A stretch of 18,321 nucleotides of DNA from an uncultured Collinsella sp. (GCA_934675795.1 CAKURW010000037.1:1-18321); one strand, 5' to 3'; counted from the first letter of the stretch, positions 5,257-14,200 are shown. Made by a program: numbers and translations. The notes: generated by a model not told the origin, from the sequence alone.

Positions 5257-7710
5257 ATGGCCGAACAACTGTCGCTTTTTGGTTTGCCGGAACCGGAGGA
5301 GACTCCGGCGGCGCCGGCATCCGCTGCTGCCTCGGCCAAGCCCGAGCCTGCGCCTGAGCCCATCGCCGCCTACACGAGCGTGGTTCTCGACATCCCCACC
5401 CGTGCGCTGTCCGAACCGTTTGCTTACGGCATCCCTGAGTCCCTTGCCAACGAGGCCCAGGTCGGATCGACGGTCCTGGTCCACTTTGGCAATCGTGCCG
5501 CCGCAGGCTACATCGTCGATATTGCGGCCGAGCTTGGTGACCTGCAAGGCAACAACGCCCTCGACCCATCGCGCATCAAGCCCGTCGAAGCCATCCTCAG
5601 CAAACCGCTCTTTACCGCCGAGGCTGCCCGCATCGCGCGCTGGATGAGCCGCGAGTATGTCGCGACGCTTTCCGAGTGCCTGCGCCTGTTTTTGCCTCCG
5701 GGCGGTAGCCCGCGCGTGGTCAAGGGCGATGACGGCGCATGGTCGGTTGAGCGCCCCGCCGTCAAGCCTATTCAAAACCGTTGGGTCATGCTCACGCCCG
5801 AGGGCTTCGACTATACACCGCCCAAGACCGCCGTTCGCCAGCGCCAGCTCATCGAGGCGCTCCAGTGCGGACCGGTCACGACGCGCGATCTCAACCTGCT
5901 TTACAACAGCATGTCGGCGACCATCAAGGCGCTCGAAAAACGCGGCGTTGTCGTGGTGGAGGAGCGCCGTGCCTGGCGCGGTTGCAGCGAGCAGACCACG
6001 CTGTCCTCCGCGAGTGGCAAAGCGCCGGTCGCACTTACCAACGGCCAGCAGCAGGCGCTCGCGCAGATTGAGCGCGCTCGCCTGGATGCGCACGGCGACG
6101 TGGTGCTCGTGGACGGTGTTACGGGCTCCGGCAAAACCGAGGTCTACCTCTCAGCTATCGAGCGCGTGCTCGCGGCCGGTCGCTCGGCCTGCGTGCTCGT
6201 GCCCGAGATCTCGCTGACGGCCCAAACCGTCGGCCGCTTCCGCTCGCGCTTTGGCGAGACGGTCGCCGTGTTCCATTCGCGCCTTTCGGCCGGCGAGCGT
6301 CTGGACCAGTGGGATATGGTCGCCAGCGGTGCGGCCCGCGTGGTCGTCGGCGCCCGCTCGGCGCTCTTTTGCCCGCTTGACGACTTGGGCCTTATCATCA
6401 TTGACGAGGAACATGAGACCAGCTACAAGCAGGGCTCCAGCCCGCGCTACCACGCGCGCGAGGTAGCGGCCGAGATGGCGCGTCGCTATCGCTGCCCACT
6501 CGTGTTGGGCTCGGCCACGCCTTCTGCTGAGGCCCTCGACCGCTGCCGCCGCGGCACGTATAACGGTGCCACCTGGACGCGCATCGAGATGCCCGAGCGC
6601 CCGGGACACGCCGTGCTGCCGACTGTCCGCATTGCCGACCTGCGCCGCGAGTTCGCGCACGGTAGCCGCTCCATGTTCTCTAAACCTCTGATGAAAGGCC
6701 TGGAGCGTGTGGTCGAGCGCCGCGAAAAGGCCGTGTTGCTGCACAACCGGCGTGGCTTTGCGCCCTTCCTGATGTGCCGCGAGTGCGGATGTGTCCCCAC
6801 GTGCAACCACTGCTCCACCGCGCTCACGTACCACGAGCGCACGCACACGCTGCAGTGTCACACCTGCGGTTCGTCCTGGCGCGTGCAGCCGTATCCCGCG
6901 CCCACGAGCCGTTGCCCCAAATGTGGCAGTCGCTACCTGGCAAAAATGGGTATGGGCACTCAGCAGATCGAGGACGCACTGCACCAGATGCTTCCCGAGG
7001 ACGTCGCCATTATTCGCATGGATGCCGATTCCACGCGCGGCAAGGATGCGCACAAAAAGCTGCTCGAGCAGTTCGATGCCGCCGATTGTGCGGTGCTGCT
7101 GGGCACCCAGATGATCGCCAAGGGCCTCGACTTTCCCGAGGTCACGCTCGTGGGCGTGGTCAATGCCGACTTTGCCCTCAAGCTGCCGGACTTCCGCGCA
7201 GGGGAGCGCGCCTACGATCTGCTGGAGCAAGTCGCCGGCCGTGCCGGTCGTGGTGATCGCCCCGGCGAGGTCATCATCCAGACCTACCTTCCCGATGACC
7301 CGGTAATTCGCGCCGTCGCTGAGCACGACCGTTCGATCTTTACCGACTACGACCTGGACCAGCGCCGCGACGCGCTGTACCCGCCGTTTGTTCGCTTGGT
7401 CAACATCTTGGTGTGGTCGGCGAACCGAGACGACGCGCAGGACTACATCGGGCGCATTGCAAAGCTTCTTAAGCGCCGCTGGCATGCCGCCGCGCCCGAC
7501 TTTTTGCGGGCGTGCAGCGCGGTGCCGCAGGTGCTGGGCCCGGCTTCGTGTGTAATCGAGAGAGCCAAGGACCGTTACCGCTTCCATCTGCTTGTGAAGT
7601 CGCCCGTGGGGTACCATGTCTCTGATGATATTGACGCCTGCCTCAAAGAGGTGGGCTCCGTGCGTGGCGTGAGCGTGAGCGTTGACGTCGACGCCTATGA
7701 TTTGATGTAA
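5257..7710 (+). CDS. priA: Primosomal protein N', replication-restart helicase PriA
   Basis: 817 residues from the chosen start. PriA is a 3'-5' superfamily 2 DNA helicase that recognises stalled forks and starts reloading of the replisome. Seen: an N-terminal 3'-DNA-binding domain at about 38-145; a winged-helix-like segment at about 190-240; Walker A GVTGSGKT at 287-294; Walker B DEEH at 383-386; GSATPS at 418-423; and a zinc-binding insert with eight cysteines (C507, C510, C516, C519, C534, C537, C553, C556). The C-terminal helicase lobe contains QVAGRAGRGDRPGEV near 658-672. Both motor lobes and all zinc ligands are intact. Odd: residues 1-37 form an extra Ala/Pro/Glu-rich leader that begins MAEQLSLFG, and QLSLF at 4-8 matches the beta-clamp-binding consensus. 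It is followed 18 nt later by def, probably in one transcript. Confidence 0.96.
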   Translation: MAEQLSLFGLPEPEETPAAPASAAASAKPEPAPEPIAAYTSVVLDIPTRALSEPFAYGIPESLANEAQVGSTVLVHFGNRAAAGYIVDIAAELGDLQGNNALDPSRIKPVEAILSKPLFTAEAARIARWMSREYVATLSECLRLFLPPGGSPRVVKGDDGAWSVERPAVKPIQNRWVMLTPEGFDYTPPKTAVRQRQLIEALQCGPVTTRDLNLLYNSMSATIKALEKRGVVVVEERRAWRGCSEQTTLSSASGKAPVALTNGQQQALAQIERARLDAHGDVVLVDGVTGSGKTEVYLSAIERVLAAGRSACVLVPEISLTAQTVGRFRSRFGETVAVFHSRLSAGERLDQWDMVASGAARVVVGARSALFCPLDDLGLIIIDEEHETSYKQGSSPRYHAREVAAEMARRYRCPLVLGSATPSAEALDRCRRGTYNGATWTRIEMPERPGHAVLPTVRIADLRREFAHGSRSMFSKPLMKGLERVVERREKAVLLHNRRGFAPFLMCRECGCVPTCNHCSTALTYHERTHTLQCHTCGSSWRVQPYPAPTSRCPKCGSRYLAKMGMGTQQIEDALHQMLPEDVAIIRMDADSTRGKDAHKKLLEQFDAADCAVLLGTQMIAKGLDFPEVTLVGVVNADFALKLPDFRAGERAYDLLEQVAGRAGRGDRPGEVIIQTYLPDDPVIRAVAEHDRSIFTDYDLDQRRDALYPPFVRLVNILVWSANRDDAQDYIGRIAKLLKRRWHAAAPDFLRACSAVPQVLGPASCVIERAKDRYRFHLLVKSPVGYHVSDDIDACLKEVGSVRGVSVSVDVDAYDLM

Positions 7711-7717
7711 CAACCCG

Positions 7718-7722
7718 AAAGG
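7718..7722 (+). promoter_or_regulatory. Ribosome binding site that decides the def start
   Basis: AAAGG is followed by GA, and the first ATG at 7723 directly abuts this site. The second ATG at 7729 has a normal 6-nt spacing and is preferred. Confidence 0.7.
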
Positions 7723-7728
7723 ATGGCC

Positions 7729-8265
7729 ATGGAAGCCAACGGAATCGTACTGTCGCCCGACCCTCGTCTGCGCCAGGAGTGCGCCGTCATCGAGGAGATC
7801 ACCCCGGCGATCGAGGCGCTTGCCGAGAAGATGAAGAAGATGATGTTCGAGAACGGCGGTTGCGGCCTGGCTGCCCCGCAGATCGGCGAGCTCATTCAGC
7901 TTGTCACCATCGACTGCGACTACAGCGACAAGAACGACTATGACCCCTACGTGCTCATTAATCCCGTCATTGTTGAGCAGAGCGACCATCTGGTCCCGTT
8001 TAGCGAGGGCTGCCTTTCCATTCCTGGCATTAGCTGCGAAATCGAGCGTCCCGACCATGTCGTCGTCGAGGCGTACGACTTGGACGCCAACCTGATTCGC
8101 TATGAGGCCACGGGCGACCTGTTCTGCGTGTGCCTGCAGCACGAGATCGATCACCTGCACGGCAACACCATGTTCGAGCGACTGAAGCCGATGCAGAGGA
8201 TCAAGGCGGTCAAGGAGTACCAGGACGCCCTGGCCCGCGGCGCTCGACCGGGCGAGACGGAGTAG
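7729..8265 (+). CDS. def: Peptide deformylase
   Basis: 178 residues. It removes the formyl group from the N-terminal methionine of nascent proteins at the ribosome, using a metal ion (usually Fe2+). All three family motifs are present: GCGLAAPQ at 44-51, EGCLS at 93-97 with the cysteine metal ligand, and QHEIDH at 137-142 with two histidine ligands and the catalytic glutamate. The usual alternative ATG two codons upstream would overlap the ribosome binding site. It follows priA closely and precedes fmt, which adds the formyl group that this enzyme removes. priA-def-fmt-rsmB is a familiar bacterial gene order. Here it is split by palindrome C and a terminator between def and fmt. Codons are mostly C-ending, unlike fmt just downstream. 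Confidence 0.97.
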   Translation: MEANGIVLSPDPRLRQECAVIEEITPAIEALAEKMKKMMFENGGCGLAAPQIGELIQLVTIDCDYSDKNDYDPYVLINPVIVEQSDHLVPFSEGCLSIPGISCEIERPDHVVVEAYDLDANLIRYEATGDLFCVCLQHEIDHLHGNTMFERLKPMQRIKAVKEYQDALARGARPGETE

Positions 8266-8273
8266 GTTTGTCC

Positions 8274-8369
8274 GTCCCCGGGGCGCCCGCCTATATCATC
8301 CCGTGCTCAAACATTCTCGCTGCGCTGCGAAACTGCGCGCGGGACGATATAGGCGGGTGCCCCGGGGAC
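8274..8369. repeat. 96-bp palindromic element C
   Basis: Two 29-nt arms, 8274-8302 and 8341-8369, are reverse complements except at two positions; both differences allow G-U pairing in one orientation of the RNA. A 38-nt GC-rich loop (8303-8340) separates them. It starts 8 nt after the def stop. No T-run follows on either strand, so it is not a plain terminator. It is probably a dispersed palindromic repeat, or an mRNA 3'-end stabilising structure for priA-def. Confidence 0.8.
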
Positions 8370-8444
8370 TACGTTGACGCTGCTTGTCTCGCCCGGGTGC
8401 CGTGGGCCAGGGAGGGGCGTCTTCGCTGATAATTGCTTTGTTGG

Positions 8445-8480
8445 AAGAGCTGCTTTTATTGCGGCTCTTTCTTTGGTTTT
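8445..8480 (+). terminator. Intrinsic terminator after def
   Basis: AAGAGCTGC (8445-8453) and GCGGCTCTT (8461-8469) form a 9-bp stem with one T-G pair and a 7-nt loop (TTTTATT), followed by TCTTTGGTTTT. It separates priA-def from fmt-rsmB. The stretch 8481-8570 up to the fmt Shine-Dalgarno is T/G-rich. No convincing promoter was recognised in it. Confidence 0.75.
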
Positions 8481-8570
8481 GGGTATATTTGTTCTTGTTG
8501 AATTGTTATTGCGGATGGGCTGGGTACTTGGCTTTCCGCCGTTATTTGTAGCTATCTCGGCTTTGGTTGA

Positions 8571-8576
8571 GAGGAG
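8571..8576 (+). promoter_or_regulatory. Ribosome binding site that decides the fmt start
   Basis: GAGGAG, 10 nt before the ATG at 8587. The longer reading frame, open from 8374, would begin inside the terminator region and add 71 residues foreign to the family. Confidence 0.75.
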
Positions 8577-8586
8577 ACTAACTTTT

Positions 8587-9507
8587 ATGCGTATTGTGTT
8601 TATGGGTACGCCTGATTTTGCTGTGCCTTCGTTGACTTCGCTTGTTGCGGCTGGGAATGAGATTGCGCTTGTTGTTACTCGTCCTGATGCTGTTCGTGGG
8701 CGTGGTAAGAAGCTTGAGCCTTCTCCTGTTAAGGCCAAGGCGCTTGAGCTGGGGTTGCCGGTTGTTGAGACAAATCGTATGACGGCCGAGGTTGTTGAGG
8801 CGCTCCAAGCTGCGGATGCCGATATTTTCTGTGTGGCTGCTTATGGTTGCATTTTGCCCGATGAGGTTCTTCACATGGCGCCGCTCGGCATTGTGAATGT
8901 TCATGCGTCCTTGCTGCCTCGTTGGCGGGGGGCTGCTCCTATTCAGCGTGCCATTCTTGCTGGTGATGAGGTTGCTGGCGTTTCTATCATGCGCATCGGG
9001 CATGGCGTGGATACTGGTGCTTATTGTGCTCAGGCTTCCACGTCGGTTGCCGGTAAGCATGCTGAGGCACTGACTATGGAGCTTGGCGAGCTGGGCGGCA
9101 AACTGCTTGCCGATACGCTTCCTTCCCTTGCCGACGGCACCGCCGTGTGGACCAAGCAGGATGAATCTCTCGTCACGCATGCTGCCAAGATTTCCAAGCA
9201 GGAGATGCGTCTGGATCCGCACATGGCGGCGCTTGATTGCGTGCGTCATGTGCTGGCCTCGTCCGATACCGCGCCTGCTCGTTGCGTGATTGCCGGCAAG
9301 ACCGTGCGCGTGCTCGATGCTGCGCCGGCTGATGTGTCGCTTGGCGAGGGTCAGGTTCTCGTTAAGGCCAAGCGTGTTTACCTGGGTCTTTCCGATGGCT
9401 CGGTTGAGTTGCTCGAGGTTAAGCCTGATGGTAAGCGTGCTATGGCCGCTTCTGCTTGGACTGCTGGCCTTCAGGGCGCCGATCTTTCGTGGGGTGTTTT
9501 GTCATGA
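8587..9507 (+). CDS. fmt: Methionyl-tRNA formyltransferase
   Basis: 306 residues, the usual family length of about 310. It transfers a formyl group from 10-formyl-tetrahydrofolate to Met-tRNA-fMet for translation initiation. Seen: MRIVFMGTPDFAVPSL at the N-terminus; catalytic Asn104 and His106 in VNVHASLLP; the signature SLLPRWRGAAPIQ at 108-120; Asp142 in GHGVDTGAYC; and a C-terminal tRNA-binding beta-barrel domain from about 205. All catalytic residues are intact. Its stop overlaps the rsmB start (ATGA at 9504-9507), so the two are probably translationally coupled. Odd: in the first 60 codons almost every pyrimidine-ending codon ends in T (about 35 T versus 1 C by hand count), opposite to gltX, priA and def. 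Confidence 0.97.
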   Translation: MRIVFMGTPDFAVPSLTSLVAAGNEIALVVTRPDAVRGRGKKLEPSPVKAKALELGLPVVETNRMTAEVVEALQAADADIFCVAAYGCILPDEVLHMAPLGIVNVHASLLPRWRGAAPIQRAILAGDEVAGVSIMRIGHGVDTGAYCAQASTSVAGKHAEALTMELGELGGKLLADTLPSLADGTAVWTKQDESLVTHAAKISKQEMRLDPHMAALDCVRHVLASSDTAPARCVIAGKTVRVLDAAPADVSLGEGQVLVKAKRVYLGLSDGSVELLEVKPDGKRAMAASAWTAGLQGADLSWGVLS

Positions 9508-10907
9508 GCAAGTTGTCTCCCGCGCGCAAGCTTGCGCTCGATGTGCTAATGGAGGCCGATCGCCGCGGCATGTATGCGCGTGACGTGCTGTCCTCTCGCG
9601 CATCGGCCAAGGCTATTGACCAGCGCGATTCTGCTTTTGCCGCTCGTTTGGCGCTCGGTGTTGCCGCCACGCAGGGCATTTTGGATGAGTTGCTCGATCA
9701 GTTTCTCGATAAGCCTAAAAAGGTTGCGCCGCGTGTTCGCATGGCGCTCCGCATCTCGGCCTTCGAGATGCTCTATCTGCATACGCCTGGCCGCGTTGCC
9801 GTAAGTCAGGGTGTTGAGCTGGTTCGCTGCGGTGCTAAGTCTGCCGCCGGTTTGGCCAACGCCGTGCTGCATAAGGTCGCGGACAACGTTGAGGACTTTG
9901 CCACGGCGTCCGATGTGAATGAGTCTGAGCGACGCTTGGTTCGTCTGTCGCGCTTGATGGGTCTGCCGCGTTGGCTGTGCGCTCGTATCATGGCGTCGTT
10001 TGACACGCCAGAGGGTGCGCTTAACTTTGCCGGCAACTTGGCACCTGCGCCGCTGGCCCTGCATGAGAACGCCTTTGCGACCAAGCCCGATCCGTATATC
10101 TCGCAGCTCGTCGCGCCTGTCTTCCCGGGCTGCCATGCCCCGGTTGATGCCCAGGTTACCGTTGCTTCGGGTGTGTTTGAGCGTGCTGCCGCGGTGGCAT
10201 CTGATCTCAATGCCCAGCTCATCGCCACGGCAGCCACGCGCCCCGGAAGCTGCCTTGAGATTGGTGCCGGTCGCGGTACCAAGACCTATGTGATGATGTG
10301 CCAGGCCAAGTGCGCCGGCTATGAGCGTCAGCATACGGCACTTGATCTTCATGACCGTAAGTGCGATCTGAATCTCGCTCGCCTTCATAAAGCCGGTATT
10401 CAGGGCGTTCGTACGGTTTCGGGTGATGCCTGCGAGCTTGATGAAGTACTGACATCGTTTGATGCCATGCGCGGTGAGCGGGTCAAGTTCGATACCGTGT
10501 TTATCGATGCGCCGTGCTCGGGCACCGGAACCATGCGTCGTCATCCCGAGATCCCGTGGCGCCTGACCGAGAATGATGTGACGGCCGAGTTACCCAAGCT
10601 TCAGCTGACGATGCTTAAGGAGGCTTCTGCGCGCGTGGCCGCCGGCGGAGAGCTCATCTATGCCACCTGCTCGGTTTTTGATGAAGAGAACACGCAGGTC
10701 GTGGATGCCTTCCTGGCCTCTCCCGAGGGCGTCGACTTTAGCGTCGCACCGCTCTCCGAGGCGCAGATTCTGCAACTCCCCGAGTTCGATCAGGCCAAGA
10801 AGCTCGTTTCCGTACGTCAAAACGACCGCGGACTTTTCCAAAGCGTCCCCGTAAACGCCGACTCCTACGACGGCCACTTCTGCGCCAGGCTGGTCCGCGA
10901 CTCATAG
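9504..10907 (+). CDS. rsmB: 16S rRNA (cytosine-5)-methyltransferase, RsmB/Sun family
   Basis: 467 residues. The family methylates C967 of 16S rRNA (E. coli numbering) using S-adenosylmethionine. Seen: a NusB-like RNA-binding domain at about 4-135, and a Rossmann methyltransferase domain at about 215-465 with motif IV DAPCSGTGTMRRHPE (C338) and motif VI ATCSVFDEEN (C389, the expected nucleophile). Motif I is unusual: LEIGAGRGTKT at 251-261, where most members have a DxCAAPGGKT-type sequence. The start is chosen at the ATGA overlap with fmt rather than the in-frame ATG 48 nt upstream, giving MSKLSPARKLALDVL, which matches the family N-terminus. Codon use moves from T-ending near fmt to strongly C-ending at the 3' end. 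The exact rRNA target is inferred from family membership. It shares a terminator hairpin with the convergent zinc-ribbon gene. Confidence 0.93.
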   Translation: MSKLSPARKLALDVLMEADRRGMYARDVLSSRASAKAIDQRDSAFAARLALGVAATQGILDELLDQFLDKPKKVAPRVRMALRISAFEMLYLHTPGRVAVSQGVELVRCGAKSAAGLANAVLHKVADNVEDFATASDVNESERRLVRLSRLMGLPRWLCARIMASFDTPEGALNFAGNLAPAPLALHENAFATKPDPYISQLVAPVFPGCHAPVDAQVTVASGVFERAAAVASDLNAQLIATAATRPGSCLEIGAGRGTKTYVMMCQAKCAGYERQHTALDLHDRKCDLNLARLHKAGIQGVRTVSGDACELDEVLTSFDAMRGERVKFDTVFIDAPCSGTGTMRRHPEIPWRLTENDVTAELPKLQLTMLKEASARVAAGGELIYATCSVFDEENTQVVDAFLASPEGVDFSVAPLSEAQILQLPEFDQAKKLVSVRQNDRGLFQSVPVNADSYDGHFCARLVRDS

Positions 10908-10918
10908 AGCTACCTGCG

Positions 10919-10963
10919 ACACAAAGAAACAGCCCTACGATCGGTGCCGGTCGCGGGGCTGTT
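10919..10963 (-). terminator. Terminator hairpin shared by convergent genes
   Basis: AACAGCCC (10928-10935) and GGGCTGTT (10956-10963) form the outer stem. The inside (CGATCG / CGGTCG) extends it to one long hairpin. On the minus strand it is followed by TCTTTGT, fitting termination of the zinc-ribbon gene that ends at 10970. On the plus strand the tail CGGGTTCT is poorer but could still end fmt-rsmB. Confidence 0.75.
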
Positions 10964-10969
10964 CGGGTT

Positions 10970-11206
10970 CTAGTGGTTATGCGGGCAGTTGGCGCAGCAG
11001 CCGCTGGTGGCGCTGGTGCTGGCGCCGCCGCTTCGCTGGTCCGTGTTGTAGAAACCGCTGCCCTCAAATTTAATGCCGCTGGCCGAGAACGTCTTGGCCG
11101 CCGGGGCACCGCAGCTCGGGCACACGACCTCGGGAGTCTCGGACATGGGATGCTCAACCTCAAACACGTTGCCGCAGCTCGAGCACTTGTAATCGTAGCG
11201 CGCCAT
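10970..11206 (-). CDS. Small FmdB-family zinc-ribbon protein
   Basis: 78 residues. The N-terminus MARYDYKCSSCGNVFEV carries C8-x2-C11, and C29-x2-C32 (VCPSCG) completes a zinc ribbon typical of the FmdB putative regulatory family. The family block with GSGFYNTD at 49-56 is present. The role of the family is not well established; FmdB was named for a possible regulator of formamidase. Odd: the last nine residues, CCANCPHNH, add three cysteines and two histidines and could form a second metal site. Start: AAGGAAG is 5 nt upstream of the ATG. It follows the GH13-GH77 gene on the same strand after a hairpin, and probably receives some read-through or has its own promoter, which I could not pick out. 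Confidence 0.85.
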   Translation of the reverse strand: MARYDYKCSSCGNVFEVEHPMSETPEVVCPSCGAPAAKTFSASGIKFEGSGFYNTDQRSGGASTSATSGCCANCPHNH

Positions 11207-11221
11207 AATACTTCCTTTTCA

Positions 11222-11250
11222 GCACAAAGCGGGCAGATTACTCTGCCCGC
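11222..11250 (-). terminator. Putative terminator of the GH13-GH77 gene
   Basis: GCGGGCAG (11229-11236) and CTGCCCGC (11243-11250) form an 8-bp stem with a 6-nt loop. On the minus strand it is followed by TTTGTGC, a weak U-tract. It lies 45 nt past the stop at 11295 and 22 nt before the zinc-ribbon start, so it could also attenuate that gene. Confidence 0.6.
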
Positions 11251-11294
11251 AAAAATTCAAACGTCTGTAACTGTACCCTATATCGGGGGTTTTA

Positions 11295-14200
11295 TCACGC
11301 TTCGCCCCAGAATCTATGGTTGTTGCGCAGGAGCTGTGCGGTTTTATTTTCGGCGGCTGCAATGTCCGCCTCGTCTGCCTGCCATGTCCAGTTGCCCGTG
11401 GCCACGCCCGGAACGTTCATGCGCGCGTCGTCGCCAAGCCCCAGGACATCCTGCAGTGGCATCATCACCAGGGGAGCGTCGCTTGCCAGCGCGTCGCTTA
11501 TCAGCTTGGCCGCCACCTCAACACCGCTCGGTTCATCGCCGCCCGCAAAGGTACGGGTGCACCAACCGGCCAGCGTCGACGTATCGTGCGTCGAGGTGTA
11601 CAGAATCTTGCCGGGCGTGGGATGCACACCGCAACGAACGTCGTAGTCGCTAAACTCCAGCACGTCCATGCCGGGGAAACCGCAGGTCGATGCCATGGCG
11701 CGAACACCGGGCGTCAGATAGCCCAGGTCCTCGGCGATAAAGTTGAGCGGACCCAGTTCGTCATAGGCGGTCTGGAACAGGTCCTTGCCCGGGCCCGCCA
11801 GCCAGCGGCCGTCGGCGCACGCCTTGCCCGCGGGAATGCTGTAATAGCTGTGGAATCCCAGGAAGTGATCCAGACGCACGCGGTCGTAGAGCGAGAACGC
11901 GCGGCGCAGACGATTCATCCACCAACTATAGCCGTTCTGCTTCATGTGGTCCCAGCGGAACGTCGGGTTGCCCCACACCTGGCCCTCGGGCGCAAAGTTG
12001 TCGGGCGGCGCGCCGGAAATCTCAATCGCCTTGCCGGTATCGGACAGCCAGAAGTTCTCGGGTTCGCTCCACGCGTCTGCCGAATCGTCGGACACGTACA
12101 TAGGAATATCGCCGATAACCTCGATGCCTTTCTTGTGCGCATAGTTCATGAGCTCACACCAAGCCAGGTCAAAGCGGTACTGCATGTACGCCTGAAGCTC
12201 GGCCTCGTCGTGGAAGCGTTTGTCGTCGATCAGATGCTCGTTGTAGCGCGCGACATCTGCCGGCCAATCATGGCGCGACTCGCCCTCAAAGTACTTCTTA
12301 ACGGCCATGTAGACGCAGTATTTCTCGAGCCAATCGGCATTGCGATGTTTAAACGCGGTGTACAGCGGATCGGCATCCTCGCCTCCGCGGGCCTTCCAGG
12401 TCTCAAAGTCGGCTGCCAGCTCCTCGTGGCTTTCGGGCAGCAGGTCGATATTGCCTGCAAAGGCCGAAGGACCGGCGTAAGGGGAGCGGAAGAAGTCCGT
12501 GGGGTTGACGGGGAGAACCTGCCAGTAGCGCATGCCCATGGCGGCCAGATGGTCGATAAAACGACGCGTGGGCGCGCCGATCGTACCGGGCTTGCCGTCG
12601 TCGGTCGGCACCGATGTGATATGGCATACAACACCCGCACCGTGATCGAGCGGCTCCTGCAGGCGCTGCTCGGCGTGGTGATAGATGATCGACGAACCCA
12701 GCGGGTACAGGTCGAGCGTGACCGTGCCGTTGTGGATCTCGCACTCGTGACCGCTAATCACATCGCTCGCGCATTCGCCGAGCGCCGGAATCGACACGCG
12801 GTGTGAATTGCGCAGGCTGCGGTTGATGATGACGGTCGCGGACTCGCCATCCTTGCCCGTGCGGTTGTATGCCAGCACCTCGTCATTGAGCGCGAAGGCC
12901 TTGATCTCACCGTCAATCATAAACGGCAGCGCGCGGCGCACAGCAGATGCGTTTTTGACGATCGCGAACGTATCGAAGTCGTGCAGGTTTTCCTTGGTCG
13001 GCATGGTGCGGCGATTGCCCGGATCGGTGAGACCCTCCAAGCCGTACTCGTCACCGTAATAGATTGAGGGAACGCCCGGGAACGTCATCTGCATGAGCGT
13101 CGCCAGCCAAAAGCGGCTCTTGGCCAGGCCCATGGAGTTCTCGTCCAGGCGCCATTTGCTGCGCTCACTCTCGGGCAGCTGCGACTCGTCGGGGCCACCG
13201 CCGAGCACCGAGATAATGCGCGGGCGGTCGTGGCTCGACAGCAGATTGAGCGCGCAGGATAATGCCTCGCGCGGGTAGTTCTCGCGCAGGGTCTCGATAT
13301 CCTCGGCAGCTTGGTAGGCGTTTTTGTAGCCCATCAAAAAGCCGATGACCATGTCGCGGAAGGGGTAATCCATAGCAGAGTCCAGCTCGGAGCCCTGCAG
13401 GTAGCGACGCAGATGGCCGTAGCTGATCTTGTTGGAGGCATCTTCCCAGACCTCGCCGAGCAGCAGCGCGTCGGGCTTCTCGGCGAGCACGGCCTTTTTG
13501 ATCTCGGTCAGGAAGTCATCGGAAAGCTCGTCGGCCACATCCAGGCGCCAGCCGTGAGCGCCGGCGCGCAGCCATTTACGAATGACGCCGTCCTTGCCCA
13601 GGAGCCGCTCGCGTACCAGTTCGGAGCTCTCATTGATGGCGGGCATATTGCCCACGCCCCACCAACAGTCGTACGAGCCGTCCTCGTGGAAATAAAACGC
13701 ATCTCGCCACGGCGAGTCCTCGCTCTGCCAAGCACCGACGCCGGGATAATTGCCGTAGCGGTTGAAGTAGATCGAGTCGTCGCCCGTATGGTTGAAGACA
13801 CCGTCCAAGATGATGGAAATGCCGAGCTTCTCGGCCGCTTCGCACAGCTCGGTAAAGTCCTGCTCGGTGCCCAGAATCGGATCGATCTTGGTGTAATCGG
13901 CGGTGTCGTAGCGGTGGTTGCTCGCGGCTTCAAAAATGGGGTTGAGGTAGATGGCTGTAAAGCCCAGCTCGGCGATGCGAGGCAGGTCTTCCTGGATGCC
14001 CTTGAGCGAGCCGCCGTAGAAGTCCCAAGTCTTGATGGAGCCGTCCTCGGCGCGCTCGTACACAGGCGGCTCGTTCCAGTCCTCGACCATGCGGCGTTGA
14101 ATGCCCTTACGCGGTTTTTCGACCTCGGCCAGCGTGCGCTCGCGCCAGTGCTCGTCGCGGGCATAACGATCGGGGAAGATCTGGTAGACCATACCGCGCT

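Noticed and set aside
3725..5569. Long minus-strand open frame (614 codons) opposite gltX and the start of priA
   Set aside because: Composition is a shadow of the GC-rich genes; it crosses a terminator and two genes, and has no family resemblance.
6151..8160. Long minus-strand open frame (669 codons) opposite priA and def
   Set aside because: Antisense artefact of codon bias. It spans two well-supported genes on the other strand and shows no known domain.
8374..8586. 71-residue hydrophobic N-terminal extension of Fmt, looking like a membrane segment
   Set aside because: It is translated terminator and leader sequence. Fmt is cytosolic and starts at MRIVFMGTPDF, with GAGGAG upstream.
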